A stretch of 22,541 nt of DNA from an uncultured Acetatifactor sp. (lineage in GTDB: Bacteria > Bacillota > Clostridia > Lachnospirales > Lachnospiraceae), in assembly GCA_910589655.1 (NCBI GenBank), contig CAJUTJ010000008.1, positions 1 to 22,541 on the forward strand, in the 5' to 3' direction. A program made the translations under genes and the position numbers. Positions within the stretch are counted from its first letter, which is position 1. Each line of letters starts with the position of its first letter. This document shows positions 13,731-21,769 of the stretch, one piece after another. A model generated the notes under the pieces. It did no database searches. It was not told the origin of the DNA and saw only the letters and a program-made list of their open reading frames with translations.

Positions 13731-15413
13731 ATGATAGTAGGAATTGATTTGGGTACTACAAACAGCTTAATAGCGTATTTTACGGAGGAAGGCCCTAAGA
13801 TTATCCCCAACAGGCTGGGAAAAAATCTGACACCCTCCGTAGTCAGCGTGGATGAAGAAGGGAATGTGTATGTGGGGGAGACCGCCAGAGAGAGGATGAG
13901 TCTGTTCCCCGATTCTGTGGCACAGACCTTTAAGCGGAGTATGGGCACGGAGCGGAAATACATTTTAAGCGGGAAGCATTTTAAGCCGGAGGAACTTTCC
14001 AGTATGATTCTCCGGGCCTTGAAGGAGGATGCGGAGGCGTATCTGGGAGAGGAGATTACCGAAGCGGTGATCAGTGTACCGGCTTATTTTGACGATAAGA
14101 GAAGGAAGGCTACCAAGCGCGCAGGGGAGCTGGCCGGACTTAAGGTGGAGAGAATGATTTCCGAGCCCACGGCCGCCGCGGTGGCCTATGGATTATACGA
14201 TAAGACGCAGGATACCCGTTTTCTGGTGTTTGACTTGGGGGGCGGAACCTTTGATGTGTCCGTTTTGGAATTATATCATAATATTCTGGAGGTCAGAGCC
14301 GTCGCGGGAGACAATTATCTGGGCGGCGAAGATTTTACGGAAGTGATGGCGAAGCTGTTTTTACAGAAGCGGAAGCTGCCGCTCCAAAATCTGAATGAAA
14401 AGGAACAGGTCAGGCTGTACCGTCAGGCGGAGAAGGCAAAAAGAGCAATTAACGAACAGAGTGATGTGACCATGAGCTTTCTGTATCATGAAGAAACGCT
14501 GGAGGAGGTCATCACCACAAAGGAATATGAGGATGCCTGCGAAGAGCTTCTCATGAAGATCCGTGAGCCTGTGAAAAAAAGTCTGGCGGACGCAGGACTG
14601 AAACTAACGGATATTGATGAGGTATTATTGATCGGGGGCGCAACAAGGCTTTCCATCGTAAGAGATTTCCTGATCCGTTTGTTCCGAAAGTTCCCGGATA
14701 CAAAACTAAATCCTGACGAAACGGTGGCATTGGGGGCTGCCGTTCAGGCCGCCATGAAAGAAAGGCGGGAGGAGGTTAAGGAGGTAATTCTGACGGATGT
14801 CTGTTCCTTTACGCTGGGAACGGAAGTGGTCATTGAATACGAGGAAGGGAAGTTTGAGGACGGGAGATTCTGTCCTATCATTGAGAGAAACACCGTGATT
14901 CCCGCAAGCCATACGGAGCGTCTCTATACGGTGAGGGATAATCAGGACAAAGTGCGGGTGAAGGTTCTGCAGGGGGAAAGCCGTTTTGCCAAAAATAATT
15001 TGTTCCTTGGGGAATTGACGGCGGAGATACCTAAGGCGCCCAAGGGACAGGAATCCATAGACGTTACATACACATATGATATCAATTCTTTGCTGGAGGT
15101 GGAAGTTACCGTTACTTCTACGGGAGAAAAGCAGAAAATGATCATCAAGGGTCAAGAGAACCAGATGACTGAAGAAGAAATAAAAAAGCGTATGGAAGAG
15201 CTGGCATACCTTAAGATCCAGCCCCGTGACTATGAAGAAAACAGACTGGTGCTGCTGCGGGCGGAGAGAATGTATGAGGAAGCGTTGGGAGAACGCAGAA
15301 GGAAGCTTGATTATTACATAACTGCTTTTGAGGCGGCATTGAAGAAAGGGGATCATGACGAGATCATAGATGCAAGAGATGCCTTGAATGACATGCTGGA
15401 GGAGGACGAATAA
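13731..15413 (+). CDS. hscC: HscC-type Hsp70 chaperone
   Basis: The 560-aa product is an Hsp70, but about 50-70 residues shorter than DnaK. Its length and wording follow E. coli HscC (compare NSLIAYFTEEGPKIIPN, ELSSMILRALKEDAE and VILTDVCSFTLGTEV). The ATPase domain carries phosphate-1 GIDLGTTNS (4-12), the EPTAAAVAYG connector (from E145), phosphate-2 DLGGGTFD (from D168) and the adenosine motif IGGA (301-304). The substrate-binding domain spans about 375-490 and is followed by a short helical lid. The start is ATG 13731 (MIVGIDLGTT), with GAGGA at 13721-13725; the in-frame ATG at 13719 overlaps that site. No grpE or canonical dnaJ is in the window. The J-like TPR protein upstream is the probable dedicated partner, and the MBOAT gene follows after 74 nt. 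Confidence 0.93.
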   Translation: MIVGIDLGTTNSLIAYFTEEGPKIIPNRLGKNLTPSVVSVDEEGNVYVGETARERMSLFPDSVAQTFKRSMGTERKYILSGKHFKPEELSSMILRALKEDAEAYLGEEITEAVISVPAYFDDKRRKATKRAGELAGLKVERMISEPTAAAVAYGLYDKTQDTRFLVFDLGGGTFDVSVLELYHNILEVRAVAGDNYLGGEDFTEVMAKLFLQKRKLPLQNLNEKEQVRLYRQAEKAKRAINEQSDVTMSFLYHEETLEEVITTKEYEDACEELLMKIREPVKKSLADAGLKLTDIDEVLLIGGATRLSIVRDFLIRLFRKFPDTKLNPDETVALGAAVQAAMKERREEVKEVILTDVCSFTLGTEVVIEYEEGKFEDGRFCPIIERNTVIPASHTERLYTVRDNQDKVRVKVLQGESRFAKNNLFLGELTAEIPKAPKGQESIDVTYTYDINSLLEVEVTVTSTGEKQKMIIKGQENQMTEEEIKKRMEELAYLKIQPRDYEENRLVLLRAERMYEEALGERRRKLDYYITAFEAALKKGDHDEIIDARDALNDMLEEDE

Positions 15414-15487
15414 TATTTGATATAGTGATACAGGAGAACGGAATTGTAATAATATAAAATCAATGAAATATAAAAGGAGATAGGGCA

Positions 15488-16945
15488 TTGCTGTTTAATT
15501 CGTATATTTTTATCCTGTTTTTTCTGCTCGTAACTTTGCTGTCCTATTTTGGCTTGAACCGATGGGGGAAGGAGGTTTGGGCCAAATGGGTGCTGGTAGG
15601 AATGTCTCTGTGGTTTTATGCCTATTTTCACATATCATACTTGATTTTGATGATCGGAAGCATATTGTTTAACTTTTTTTGTTCCAATCAAATACGCAGA
15701 CAAAGCGGTATGAGGAATAAGGTGCTGCTTGCAATCGGAATCGCCGCGAATGTAGGTGTAATTTTTTATTTTAAATATTTTAATTTTTTTCTGGAAAATA
15801 TCAATACATTGTTTCAATGCAATTTTATAACGGATACTATATTAATGCCGCTGGGAATCAGTTTCTTTACGTTTCAGCAGATATCGTATCTGGTAGATTC
15901 CTACCGGATGGAGACAGGAGAGTATTCTTTTGTTGACTATGCTTTGTTTGTCACGTTTTTTCCGCAATTGGTGGCCGGCCCTATCGTTCTGCATGGTGAG
16001 ATGATTCCGCAATTTTGTGATAAAACCAGAAAAAAATTAGATATGGACAAGCTGGCTTGCGGGATTTATTTGTTTTCAATCGGGCTTTTTAAAAAAGTGA
16101 TGATTGCCGATGTGCTGGGCAGAGGGGCAGACTGGGGATTTTCGAATCCTGAGGCAGTGACGGCGGTGGACGCGGCGCTGGTATCTGTTTTGTATACCTT
16201 ACAGATCTATTTTGATTTTAGCGGATATTGTGATATGGCTTGCGGAATTGCCAATATGTTTCACCTTGAGTTACCTGTGAATTTTAATTCTCCTTATAAG
16301 GCCGCGTCTATTCTGGAGTTTTGGCAGAGGTGGCATATCACTCTTACAAGATTTCTGCGCACTTATATCTATTTTCCGCTGGGAGGGAGCAGGAAGGGAA
16401 AAGTCCGTACCATGTGGAATGTCCTGATGGTGTTTTTGGTCAGCGGTATTTGGCATGGAGCCGCATGGACTTTTATTTTGTGGGGAGCCGTTCACGGCAT
16501 TGCCAATGTACTATGCAGGCTCTTTGGAAATATTTGGAATAAATTCCCCCGATTTTTGCGATGGGCAATGACCTTTGTTTTTGTGGATCTGACATGGATT
16601 ATTTTCCGGGCGGATTCTTTGAGAGACGCCGGTATTCTGTTCGGAAAATTGTTTAAGCCATGGAAATGGCAGGTAAGCGGCGGGTTAACGGAGCAGTTTC
16701 ATTTGTTGGAATTTACGTATGTGGAAGAGCATGTTTCGTTTCTTGGCTCCTTTGCCAGCCGATTTCCGACGGTGCATCTGCTGATTGTGCTGTCCCTCGC
16801 ATTGTTTCTGGCATTGATTCCCCGTAATTGTCATGAGAAGATATTTGTGCCCAGAGCGTGGAATGCGTTGGGAAGTATAGTATTGTTGGCATGGTCCGTT
16901 GTATCACTCTCCGGGCTGACTACCTTTTTATACTTTAATTTTTAG
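15488..16945 (+). CDS. AlgI-type MBOAT O-acyltransferase
   Basis: The 485-aa multi-pass membrane protein starts at TTG (LLFNSYIFILFFLL), with GGAG 8 nt upstream. It has the MBOAT family pattern: PLGISFFTFQQISYLVD in the first half, FWQRWHITLTRFLRTYIYFPLGG in the middle, and the catalytic histidine H323 in SGIWHGAAWTF, with the second conserved H336 (AVHG). AlgI/DltB/PatA-type MBOATs move acyl groups, usually acetyl, across the membrane, and a partner protein then places them on a polysaccharide or teichoic acid. The partner is probably the SGNH-like protein encoded next, separated by a palindromic element. The acceptor polymer is unknown, since no glycan synthesis genes are in the window. DltB is less likely because no other dlt gene is nearby. 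Confidence 0.92.
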   Translation: MLFNSYIFILFFLLVTLLSYFGLNRWGKEVWAKWVLVGMSLWFYAYFHISYLILMIGSILFNFFCSNQIRRQSGMRNKVLLAIGIAANVGVIFYFKYFNFFLENINTLFQCNFITDTILMPLGISFFTFQQISYLVDSYRMETGEYSFVDYALFVTFFPQLVAGPIVLHGEMIPQFCDKTRKKLDMDKLACGIYLFSIGLFKKVMIADVLGRGADWGFSNPEAVTAVDAALVSVLYTLQIYFDFSGYCDMACGIANMFHLELPVNFNSPYKAASILEFWQRWHITLTRFLRTYIYFPLGGSRKGKVRTMWNVLMVFLVSGIWHGAAWTFILWGAVHGIANVLCRLFGNIWNKFPRFLRWAMTFVFVDLTWIIFRADSLRDAGILFGKLFKPWKWQVSGGLTEQFHLLEFTYVEEHVSFLGSFASRFPTVHLLIVLSLALFLALIPRNCHEKIFVPRAWNALGSIVLLAWSVVSLSGLTTFLYFNF

Positions 16946-16953
16946 AATGGCCA

Positions 16954-17113
16954 GAGCGTGTTTGAAAATTCATTCCTGACATCTGCACGCCCCATTTTGC
17001 GTGATATTTGCGCTAAATTCAGGTTACATAGCCCGCTATGCGCCCTTCATTTGGCACAAATCTCTCACAAATTGTGACGCACATCTGCCAGAAGGCAATA
17101 TTCAAGCACGCTC
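16954..17113. repeat. 160-bp near-symmetric palindrome between MBOAT and SGNH genes
   Basis: The element starts with GAGCGTG (16954-16960) and ends with its complement CACGCTC (17107-17113). Its centre is CATAGC-CC-GCTATG (17027-17040), exactly midway. The two 80-nt halves are imperfect inverted copies along their whole length, so the RNA or single-stranded DNA can form one long hairpin. The left tip matches the element at 3309-3371. No protein is encoded; an open frame starting inside it at 17001 runs into the next gene but carries no signal. It is best explained as a non-autonomous palindromic mobile repeat or a REP-like sequence. Confidence 0.85.
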
Positions 17114-17195
17114 CAGAGGAAAGATTGATTCATCAAAACGAAATAAATGCGTTTGTTTTAATGCGTGCCGCAGCGCGCAGACAGGGATAAAATGT

Positions 17196-18242
17196 ATGAA
17201 GGCAAAAACATGGAATTTACTGGTTTTGGGATGTACTTCCGGAATGCTTGCAGTATTAGCGGGCGTGACAATATTTGTGGATCCGTTTTTACATTATCAC
17301 GGCGGGCAGGACTTTTTGGAGTATCCTTTGCAGGATGAACGATACCAAAATGACGGAATTGTCAGGCACTATGATTATGACAGCATAATTACCGGAACCA
17401 GTATGAGTCAAAACTTTAATTGTAGTGAGTTTGATAAGCTCTGGGAAGCCGAATCAATAAAGATTGCGAATTCCGGGGCCAGCTATCATGAGTCCGGCGA
17501 GAACATCAGGCGGGTTTTTTCGCATAATGCAGATGTGGTAAATGTATTGTGCAGTCTGGACGGAAGCAGGCTGAATGTTCCGGCATATGAGGATGAATAT
17601 GAGGGCTATCCGGTGTATTTGTATGATAATAATCCCTTTAATGATGTGAATTATCTGCTGAACAAGGAGGTGGTTCCGAAGACCATTGCGGTGTTGAATT
17701 ACACGAGGTCAGGGCAGAGGACACCGACGATGGACGAATATCAAAATTGGAGCAGATATAAGTCTTTCGGCAGAGACAGTGTTTTGTCTTCTTTTAGCTT
17801 GGCGGAGGAGCTGGAGGAAGAAAGCGTGCTGACGGATGAGGACATCCGGCAGATCCGGGAAAATGTAAGCATAAATTTCTTGGAATTGGCAAAAGAGCAT
17901 CCCGATACCACATTCTATTTGTTTTTTCCTCCGTACAGCATTTGCTATTGGGAAGCCTTGGTGAGGACAAAGCAATTGAACAGCCAGCTGGAAGCACAGA
18001 AAACAGGGGTGGAAGTATTGCTGTCGGCCGAAAACATCCGGGTATATGATTTCAGCTACAGAGTGGACATTATAGAAAATTTAGATAATTATACTGACAG
18101 CATACATTACGGGGAATGGGTTAATTCGGAGATGCTGCAAATGATGAAGGCGGGAGAGGGATTATTGACCAAAGACCGCTTGGAAGAATATTACGATTTT
18201 ATCGCAGAATTGTACTTACAATATGATTATTCGCAGTATTAG
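17196..18242 (+). CDS. Membrane-anchored SGNH-like protein, probable MBOAT partner
   Basis: The 348-aa product has an N-terminal membrane anchor (about residues 7-28), then an extracellular domain. The GTSMS motif with S69 and a C-terminal D301-S-I-H304-Y are spaced like the nucleophile and DxxH blocks of SGNH esterases/acyltransferases. FFPPYS near residue 247 also recalls this group. Together with the MBOAT before it, this matches two-part O-acylation systems (AlgI with AlgJ/AlgX, DltB with DltD), in which the SGNH-like protein finishes transfer to the polymer. The start is ATG 17196, with AGGG 9 nt upstream; an in-frame start at 17001 lies inside the palindrome and gives a Cys/Arg-rich, non-conserved leader. 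I assign no gene name. Confidence is high for membrane-anchored, moderate for SGNH. Confidence 0.75.
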   Translation: MKAKTWNLLVLGCTSGMLAVLAGVTIFVDPFLHYHGGQDFLEYPLQDERYQNDGIVRHYDYDSIITGTSMSQNFNCSEFDKLWEAESIKIANSGASYHESGENIRRVFSHNADVVNVLCSLDGSRLNVPAYEDEYEGYPVYLYDNNPFNDVNYLLNKEVVPKTIAVLNYTRSGQRTPTMDEYQNWSRYKSFGRDSVLSSFSLAEELEEESVLTDEDIRQIRENVSINFLELAKEHPDTTFYLFFPPYSICYWEALVRTKQLNSQLEAQKTGVEVLLSAENIRVYDFSYRVDIIENLDNYTDSIHYGEWVNSEMLQMMKAGEGLLTKDRLEEYYDFIAELYLQYDYSQY

Positions 18243-18312
18243 TGTGCTGTTAATCGTACAAAAGTACTTTTTATTTGTCTGCCGTACTTTGTTGAGTGGG
18301 ACGTTGAGCGGG

Positions 18313-18341
18313 GCAGACGGGAATTCAGCAGACGGGAATTC
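18313..18341 (+). repeat. 15-bp-period direct repeat upstream of alaS
   Basis: GCAGACGGGAATTC occurs at 18313-18326 and again at 18328-18341 without mismatch. It precedes the probable alaS promoter by about 13 nt. The unit includes an EcoRI-like GAATTC only in the first copy's context. Confidence 0.8.
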
Positions 18342-18353
18342 CGAAATTTTTAC

Positions 18354-18382
18354 TATACAAACGAGGAAAAAAGTGTTATTCT
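18354..18382 (+). promoter_or_regulatory. alaS: Probable alaS promoter and structured leader
   Basis: TATACA (18354-18359) and TATTCT (18377-18382) are 17 nt apart, with TG at 18374-18375 giving an extended -10. Transcription from near 18389 would give a leader of about 140 nt. In it CTGCCC (18413-18418) can pair with GGGCAG (18452-18457), and the latter is also part of the palindrome GGCAGCTGCC (18453-18462). No T-box sequence is visible. The rest of 18243-18526 holds a weak inverted repeat after the SGNH stop (AAAGTAC 18261-18267 with GTACTTT 18284-18290). Confidence 0.45.
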
Positions 18383-18526
18383 AACCAAAGAATCTTTTAC
18401 GGCATAAGTTAACTGCCCGTAACCGGACATGCATTGTATTTGGGAAAGTAAGGGCAGCTGCCTGAGTATATGGGTTTAAATCATAGAATGATTATAGAAT
18501 ATAGAAGAGACAGGAAGGACAAACTC

Positions 18527-21184
18527 ATGAAACCATATGGTGTAAACGAACTGAGGAGAATGTATCTCGACTTTTTCGAGAGCAAGGATCATTTGAAAAT
18601 GAAGAGCTTTTCTCTGGTGCCGCCTCATACGGATAAGAGCCTGCTGCTTATTAATGCAGGAATGGCGCCTTTAAAGCCTTATTTTACGGGGCAGGAGATT
18701 CCGCCCAAGAAAAGGGTTACCACCTGCCAGAAATGTGTGCGCACGGGGGATATTGAGAATGTGGGCAAGACGGCCCGTCATCTTACTTTTTTTGAGATGC
18801 TGGGTAATTTTTCCTTTGGTGACTATTTTAAGCATGAGGCTATTGCATGGAGCTGGGAGTTCCTGACCAAAGTCGTCGGTATGGATCCGGAGCGGCTCTA
18901 TCCCTCCGTTTACGGTGAAGATGACGAGGCGTTTGAAATCTGGAACAAGGAGGTCGGTGTGCCTGCGGAGAAGATTACCAGATTTTACCGGGACGAGAAC
19001 GGTGACTGCGATAACTTCTGGGAGCATGGCGCAGGCCCTTGCGGTCCCTGTTCCGAAATTTACTATGACAGAGGTATCGAATACGGCTGCGGCAAGCCTG
19101 ACTGTAAGGTGGGGTGTGACTGTGACCGCTTTATGGAAGTATGGAATAATGTGTTTACCCAGTTTGAGAGTGACGGCAAGGGTAATTACGAGGAGCTTTC
19201 CCAGAAAAATATTGATACCGGCATGGGGCTGGAGCGTCTGGCAGTAGTGGTGCAGGATGTGGATTCCGTATTTGATATTGACACCATGAAAGCAATTCGT
19301 GACAGAATCTGTGAAATTGCAGGGGTGGAGTATCAGAAGGAGGATGCGGTGGATGTGTCCGTGCGTCTGATTACCGATCATATTCGTTCCACCACCTTTA
19401 TGATCAGCGACGGCATCATGCCTTCTAACGAAGGCCGGGGATATGTTCTCCGCCGTTTGATCCGCCGCGCCGCAAGACATGGCAGACTGCTGGGCATAGA
19501 GGGAAAATTTTTGGCGGATTTGAGCCGGACGGTTATCAACGAATGTAAGGACGGTTATCCCGAACTGGAGGAAAAGAGCGAGTTTATCTTAACGGTGCTG
19601 ACGCAGGAGGAGGATAAATTTGACAAGACCATCGATCAGGGACTGAACATTTTATCACAGATGGAAGACGAGATGAAAGCGGCGGGCATTACCAAGCTTT
19701 CCGGAGAGAATATCTTTAAGCTTTATGATACCTATGGTTTCCCCATGGATCTGACCGGAGAGATTCTGGAAGAAAAGGGCTTTACCGTTGACGAGGAAGG
19801 CTTTCACCTCTGTATGGAGCAGCAGAAGGAGACGGCGAGAAAGGCTCGTAAAGTGACTAATTATATGGGAGCCGATGTGACCGTGTATGAATCCATTGCT
19901 CCTGAGATCACTTCCGAATTTGTAGGGTATGACAGGCTGCAGCACAATTCCAAGATTACGGTGCTGACCACGGAGACGGAATTGGTGGAGGCGTTGGCCG
20001 ACGGGGATGTGGGTACGATTATTGTGGAGGAGACACCTTTCTATGCCACCATGGGCGGCCAGAATGCGGATATCGGTGTGATTACCACGGCGGACGGCAG
20101 CTTTGAAGTGAAGGATACCGTGAAGCTTATGGGCGGCAAGGTAGGGCATATCGGTACGGTTACAAGGGGCATGATTAAGGCGGGGGATATGGCGACTCTT
20201 ACCGTAGACGACAGAAACCGTGCGGCTACCTGTAAGAACCACAGCGCTACCCATCTGCTGCAGAAAGCATTGAGAGAGGTGCTGGGCGCTCATGTGGAGC
20301 AGTCCGGTTCCTATGTGGACGGCGAGAGACTGCGGTTTGACTTCAGCCACTTTGCGGCTATGACAAAGGAAGAGCTGGATAAGGTAGAGGAATTGGTAAA
20401 CGAAAAAATTGCCGAAAATCTCCCTGTGGTTACTCAGGTTATGAGCCTTGAGGAGGCAAAAAAGACCGGTGCAATGGCGTTGTTCGGCGAGAAATACGGT
20501 GAAAAGGTCCGGGTGGTAAAAATGGGAGACTTCTCCGTGGAGTTCTGCGGAGGTACTCATGTTACCGGCACGGGCATGATTGCCGGCTTTAAGATTGTAT
20601 CCGAAAACGGTGTGGCATCCGGTGTGCGCCGTATTGAGGCGTTAACCGGAAACGGCGTATTAAAGTTTTATAAGAATCTTGAGAAGACGGTGGAGGAAGC
20701 GAGCAGGGCATTGAAGGCGTCCCCCGCTACTCTGGTAGAGAAGTGCGCCCATGTAATGGCGGAGATTAAGAGTCTGAATTCCGAGCTGGAGTCTCTGAAG
20801 GCCAAGGCGGCGAAGGACGCTCTGGGCGACGTGACGGATCAGGTTCAGGATGTTAAAGGTGTGAAACTGCTTGCCGTCAGTGTGGACGGTGTGGATATGA
20901 ACGGGCTTCGTGATCTTGGGGATCAGCTGAAAGCGAAGCTGGGCGAAGGCGTGGTGGTTCTGCTGTCCGGTCAGGACGGCCGGGTGAACATGGTAGCCAT
21001 GGCTACGGAGGCCGCTATGGCAAAGGGAGCTCATGCCGGAAATCTGATTAAAGGCATTGCCGCGCTGGTCGGCGGGGGCGGCGGAGGCCGTCCGGGTATG
21101 GCGCAGGCAGGCGGCAAGAATCCCGCAGGCATTGGCGCTGCTATTGCCGAGGCTTCCAAGGTGTTAGAGGGCCAGATCGGATAA
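18527..21184 (+). CDS. alaS: Alanine--tRNA ligase
   Basis: This class II synthetase charges tRNA-Ala and removes mischarged serine. The 885-aa product has the full bacterial layout. The catalytic domain has LINAGMAPLKPYF near residue 41 and the FFEMLGNFSFGDYF segment. A Cys-rich insert (YGCGKPDCKVGCDCDR) is present in the catalytic region. The editing domain has the zinc motifs H572-x3-H576 and C674-x3-H678. The C-terminal C-Ala domain ends with a Gly-rich loop near 849-863. ATG 18527 (MKPYGVNELRRMYLDFF) is preceded by AGGAAGG at 18512-18518; a longer frame from 18470 adds 19 residues without a ribosome binding site. It lies between the SGNH-like gene and rpsU, and both flanks have their own promoters. 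Confidence 0.97.
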   Translation: MKPYGVNELRRMYLDFFESKDHLKMKSFSLVPPHTDKSLLLINAGMAPLKPYFTGQEIPPKKRVTTCQKCVRTGDIENVGKTARHLTFFEMLGNFSFGDYFKHEAIAWSWEFLTKVVGMDPERLYPSVYGEDDEAFEIWNKEVGVPAEKITRFYRDENGDCDNFWEHGAGPCGPCSEIYYDRGIEYGCGKPDCKVGCDCDRFMEVWNNVFTQFESDGKGNYEELSQKNIDTGMGLERLAVVVQDVDSVFDIDTMKAIRDRICEIAGVEYQKEDAVDVSVRLITDHIRSTTFMISDGIMPSNEGRGYVLRRLIRRAARHGRLLGIEGKFLADLSRTVINECKDGYPELEEKSEFILTVLTQEEDKFDKTIDQGLNILSQMEDEMKAAGITKLSGENIFKLYDTYGFPMDLTGEILEEKGFTVDEEGFHLCMEQQKETARKARKVTNYMGADVTVYESIAPEITSEFVGYDRLQHNSKITVLTTETELVEALADGDVGTIIVEETPFYATMGGQNADIGVITTADGSFEVKDTVKLMGGKVGHIGTVTRGMIKAGDMATLTVDDRNRAATCKNHSATHLLQKALREVLGAHVEQSGSYVDGERLRFDFSHFAAMTKEELDKVEELVNEKIAENLPVVTQVMSLEEAKKTGAMALFGEKYGEKVRVVKMGDFSVEFCGGTHVTGTGMIAGFKIVSENGVASGVRRIEALTGNGVLKFYKNLEKTVEEASRALKASPATLVEKCAHVMAEIKSLNSELESLKAKAAKDALGDVTDQVQDVKGVKLLAVSVDGVDMNGLRDLGDQLKAKLGEGVVVLLSGQDGRVNMVAMATEAAMAKGAHAGNLIKGIAALVGGGGGGRPGMAQAGGKNPAGIGAAIAEASKVLEGQIG

Positions 21185-21252
21185 CCTATTAATGATTCAT
21201 TCCATTGGCGGCCGGAAATCTAAAGAAGTACAAAACATTTTTGAAAAAAATA

Positions 21253-21280
21253 TTGACGTCATGGAAATTTATGCTATAAT
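21253..21280 (+). promoter_or_regulatory. rpsU: Strong promoter for rpsU
   Basis: TTGACG (21253-21258) and TATAAT (21275-21280) are 16 nt apart, with TG at 21272-21273 making an extended -10. This is the best promoter in the window. Transcription would start near 21287. Confidence 0.9.
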
Positions 21281-21294
21281 GTAAAGTGTGTATG

Positions 21295-21309
21295 CGGCAC
21301 GATGTGCCG
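21295..21309 (+). other. Hairpin at the 5' end of the rpsU leader
   Basis: CGGCAC (21295-21300) pairs perfectly with GTGCCG (21304-21309) around GAT. With transcription starting near 21287 it would sit within the first 10 nt of the mRNA, where it could protect the transcript or serve as a binding site. The leader before the ATG is about 85 nt. Confidence 0.5.
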
Positions 21310-21372
21310 GAGTACATAATATTAACCCAATCAGTCGTGTTGCTTGAGGGACTGAAGGGAGGTCGGGTAGAG

Positions 21373-21549
21373 ATGTCGAACGTAATCGTAAAAGAAAACG
21401 AAACTTTGGACAGCGCGCTTCGTCGCTTTAAGAGAAGCTGTGCAAAGGCTGGTATTCAGCAGGAGATTCGTAAGAGAGAGCATTACGAGAAGCCGAGCGT
21501 AAGACGCAAGAAGAAGTCTGAAGCCGCAAGAAAGCGTAAATATAACTAA
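21373..21549 (+). CDS. rpsU: 30S ribosomal protein S21
   Basis: The 58-aa, very basic protein is a component of the small ribosomal subunit, located near the anti-Shine-Dalgarno end of 16S rRNA. The sequence is typical of bS21: SNVIVKENETLDSALRRFKR, then a C-terminal Arg/Lys-rich helix ending in AARKRKYN. The start at ATG 21373 is fixed by GGAGGT (21358-21363) and by the family's N-terminus; an upstream in-frame ATG at 21286 sits at the predicted transcription start and is not used. It forms its own transcription unit, with a strong promoter, a structured leader and a terminator. Confidence 0.98.
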   Translation: MSNVIVKENETLDSALRRFKRSCAKAGIQQEIRKREHYEKPSVRRKKKSEAARKRKYN

Positions 21550-21560
21550 TTAAGCACAAG

Positions 21561-21594
21561 TCCCCGCTCTATTTAGAGTGGGGATTCCTGTTTT
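21561..21594 (+). terminator. Intrinsic terminator of rpsU
   Basis: TCCCCGCTCT (21561-21570) pairs with AGAGTGGGGA (21575-21584), nine Watson-Crick pairs and one G-T, around ATTT. The T tract is interrupted (TTCCTGTTTT), so termination may be incomplete. The 175 nt between it and the next gene holds no recognised gene; CTGCAG at 21626-21631 and 21671-21676 brackets a possible long hairpin. Confidence 0.8.
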
Positions 21595-21769
21595 ACGTTT
21601 GCTTGTATTGTTCCGAATTAAGAGCTGCAGCGGGCAGTACCTTTGAACGCGGAGCGTGAGGCAGTGCGGCTGCAGAAACGAATATCCGGACGCTCGTTAT
21701 CTTCGTGCGGAAGGGGAAAACAAATTTACCGGTGCAGGACGGCCGGTATCGGTTATGAGGGTCAAAATT

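Noticed and set aside
15417..15460. Promoter between hscC and the MBOAT gene
   Set aside because: TTGATA at 15417 and AT-rich -10-like sequences exist, but none fits normal spacing; co-transcription with hscC cannot be excluded.
14706..15488. 260-codon minus-strand frame opposite hscC
   Set aside because: It lies fully opposite recognisable Hsp70 sequence and shows no protein family features.
17001..17195. 65-residue N-terminal extension of the SGNH-like protein
   Set aside because: It would start inside the 160-bp palindrome, has no ribosome binding site and would hide the membrane anchor; ATG 17196 has AGGG at good spacing.
18671..20560. Two long minus-strand frames opposite alaS (18671-19480 and 19655-20560)
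   Set aside because: Both are shadows of conserved alanyl-tRNA synthetase codons; no start signals or family resemblance.
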